5,828 nucleotides of DNA from Vulcanimicrobiota bacterium (GTDB lineage: Bacteria; Vulcanimicrobiota; Vulcanimicrobiia; Eremiobacterales; Eremiobacteraceae). Below the pieces are notes generated by a model, which made no database searches, was not told the origin of the DNA, and worked only from the letters and a program-made list of their open reading frames with translations. Where the stretch lies: contig JAFANK010000208.1 of NCBI GenBank assembly GCA_019232725.1, positions 1 to 5,828 on the forward strand, written 5' to 3'. Below, piece after piece: positions 5,316-5,828 of the stretch. The translations under genes were made by a program, and so were the position numbers. Within the stretch, counting starts at the first letter, position 1; the number at the start of each line of letters is the position of its first letter.

Positions 5316-5828
5316 ATGAGCGACACACGCATTCAGGACATCGGCCAGCAGCTCGCGCGCGCACGCGAGCGTCATGGCATGTCGCCGTGCGAGGTGGCCG
5401 ACCGGCTGCGCATCCGCGCCATGTTCGTCGACGCATTGGAGCGCGAGGAATGGGCGGTGATCGGCGAGTTCGTCTACGTGCGTGGTTTTTTGAAGAATTA
5501 TGCCAAGCTGGTCGGCTTGGATCCAGCGCCGCTTGTCGCCCAACTCGCCGAAGAGTATGCGCCCGAGATCGCAGCGCCACGCCCTGCGCTTGATTCGCTC
5601 GCTGGCGCCGGTCTCTCGAGCGTCAGCCCGCTGCAGCCGCCGCCGCCATCGCGACGGTGGTTCCCGTGGATGCTGGGAACGATGACGGCGATCGCCGCAG
5701 CCCTCGTCGTCATGGTTGGCATCAGTCTCGTCCAAACGCTGACCGCTGCCAACCGCGTCGTGCCTGTCGCAACACCGCTTGCGCCTGCCTCCACATCCTG
5801 GGTGACGCCGCAACCCGCTGTCGCGCTC
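5316..5828 (+). CDS. RodZ-like HTH membrane protein, 5' part (3' end outside window)
   Basis: The frame stays open to the last base, giving 171 residues of an incomplete protein. Residues about 6-81 form the helix-turn-helix typical of RodZ (HTH_25 type): IGQQLARARERHGMSPCEVADRL, then LRIRAMFVDALEREEWAVIG, and the hallmark VYVRGFLKNYAKLVGLDP (53-70, where the family has 'YvRGFlRxYAxxLgLDp'). A Pro/Ser/Leu linker (about 85-112) leads to RRW and one membrane segment (about 116-140), then an Ala/Pro/Thr/Val-rich tail. The two Arg at 113-114 place the HTH in the cytoplasm and the tail outside. RodZ links MreB filaments to the cell-wall elongation machinery; whether MreB exists here cannot be told, so a generic RodZ-like regulator is possible. 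The LPxxVYVRG segment is altered to VIGEFVYVRG. The ATG at 5316 places the HTH at the expected distance; only a weak AGG precedes it. It is divergent from the mnmA operon. Confidence 0.88.
   Translation, partial: MSDTRIQDIGQQLARARERHGMSPCEVADRLRIRAMFVDALEREEWAVIGEFVYVRGFLKNYAKLVGLDPAPLVAQLAEEYAPEIAAPRPALDSLAGAGLSSVSPLQPPPPSRRWFPWMLGTMTAIAAALVVMVGISLVQTLTAANRVVPVATPLAPASTSWVTPQPAVAL

Noticed and set aside
5120..5332. 70-aa minus-strand frame across the mnmA leader
   Set aside because: Basic composition and no motifs, and its start lies inside the RodZ-like coding region without a ribosome binding site; the shorter ORF at 5273 has the better initiation signal.
5208..5813. 201-aa minus-strand open frame opposite the RodZ-like gene
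   Set aside because: It is antisense to a gene with clear HTH and membrane-segment signatures, and its sequence is a low-complexity Arg/His/Gly-rich translation typical of antisense GC-rich DNA. Only its last 21 codons, with their own ribosome binding site, were kept as a candidate.

Overview
The window is a compact, GC-rich bacterial chromosomal segment with almost no non-coding space. Gene content is housekeeping: futalosine-route menaquinone synthesis, tRNA thiolation, a secreted thioredoxin-fold protein, a lipoprotein and a RodZ-like cell-shape protein. The secreted redox protein and the lipoprotein indicate an envelope with lipid-anchored proteins. The futalosine route and the CxxC form of MnmA argue against a standard enterobacterium. 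A deep-branching, high-GC lineage such as Eremiobacterota (WPS-2) or a relative would fit, but this is a weak inference from style rather than a sequence match. I see no insertion sequence, phage gene, CRISPR array, tRNA or rRNA.

Layout. Bases 2-1598 (+) hold the 3' part of mqnA and the complete mqnC, which overlap by 8 nt and form one transcription unit. It ends at a perfect 9-bp stem-loop (1612-1633), which also separates it from a convergent minus-strand operon. That operon reads right to left: mnmA (5135-3993), a DipZ-like secreted thioredoxin (3996-2875), a lipoprotein with two BamE-like halves (2878-2243) and an unrecognised 198-aa protein (2237-1641). The junctions are two 4-nt overlaps and one 5-nt gap, so the four genes are very probably co-transcribed and translationally coupled. 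Divergently on the right, the start of a RodZ-like gene (5316 onward, +) runs off the window.

The menaquinone pair and the MnmA group are unrelated metabolically; they simply converge. Within the minus operon the shared theme is at most thiol chemistry (MnmA cysteines, a CxxC thioredoxin), but one acts in the cytoplasm and the other outside the membrane.

The least ordinary parts are: (i) the about 140 nt ahead of mnmA, where two tiny ORFs, the first with a very good ribosome binding site, are chained by overlap to the mnmA start; (ii) MnmA with Cys in place of the usual active-site Asp; (iii) the unrecognised protein and two-repeat lipoprotein carried behind mnmA; (iv) the terminator palindrome, which looks like a widely dispersed type of repeat. 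I found no convincing evidence of a wholly new system.
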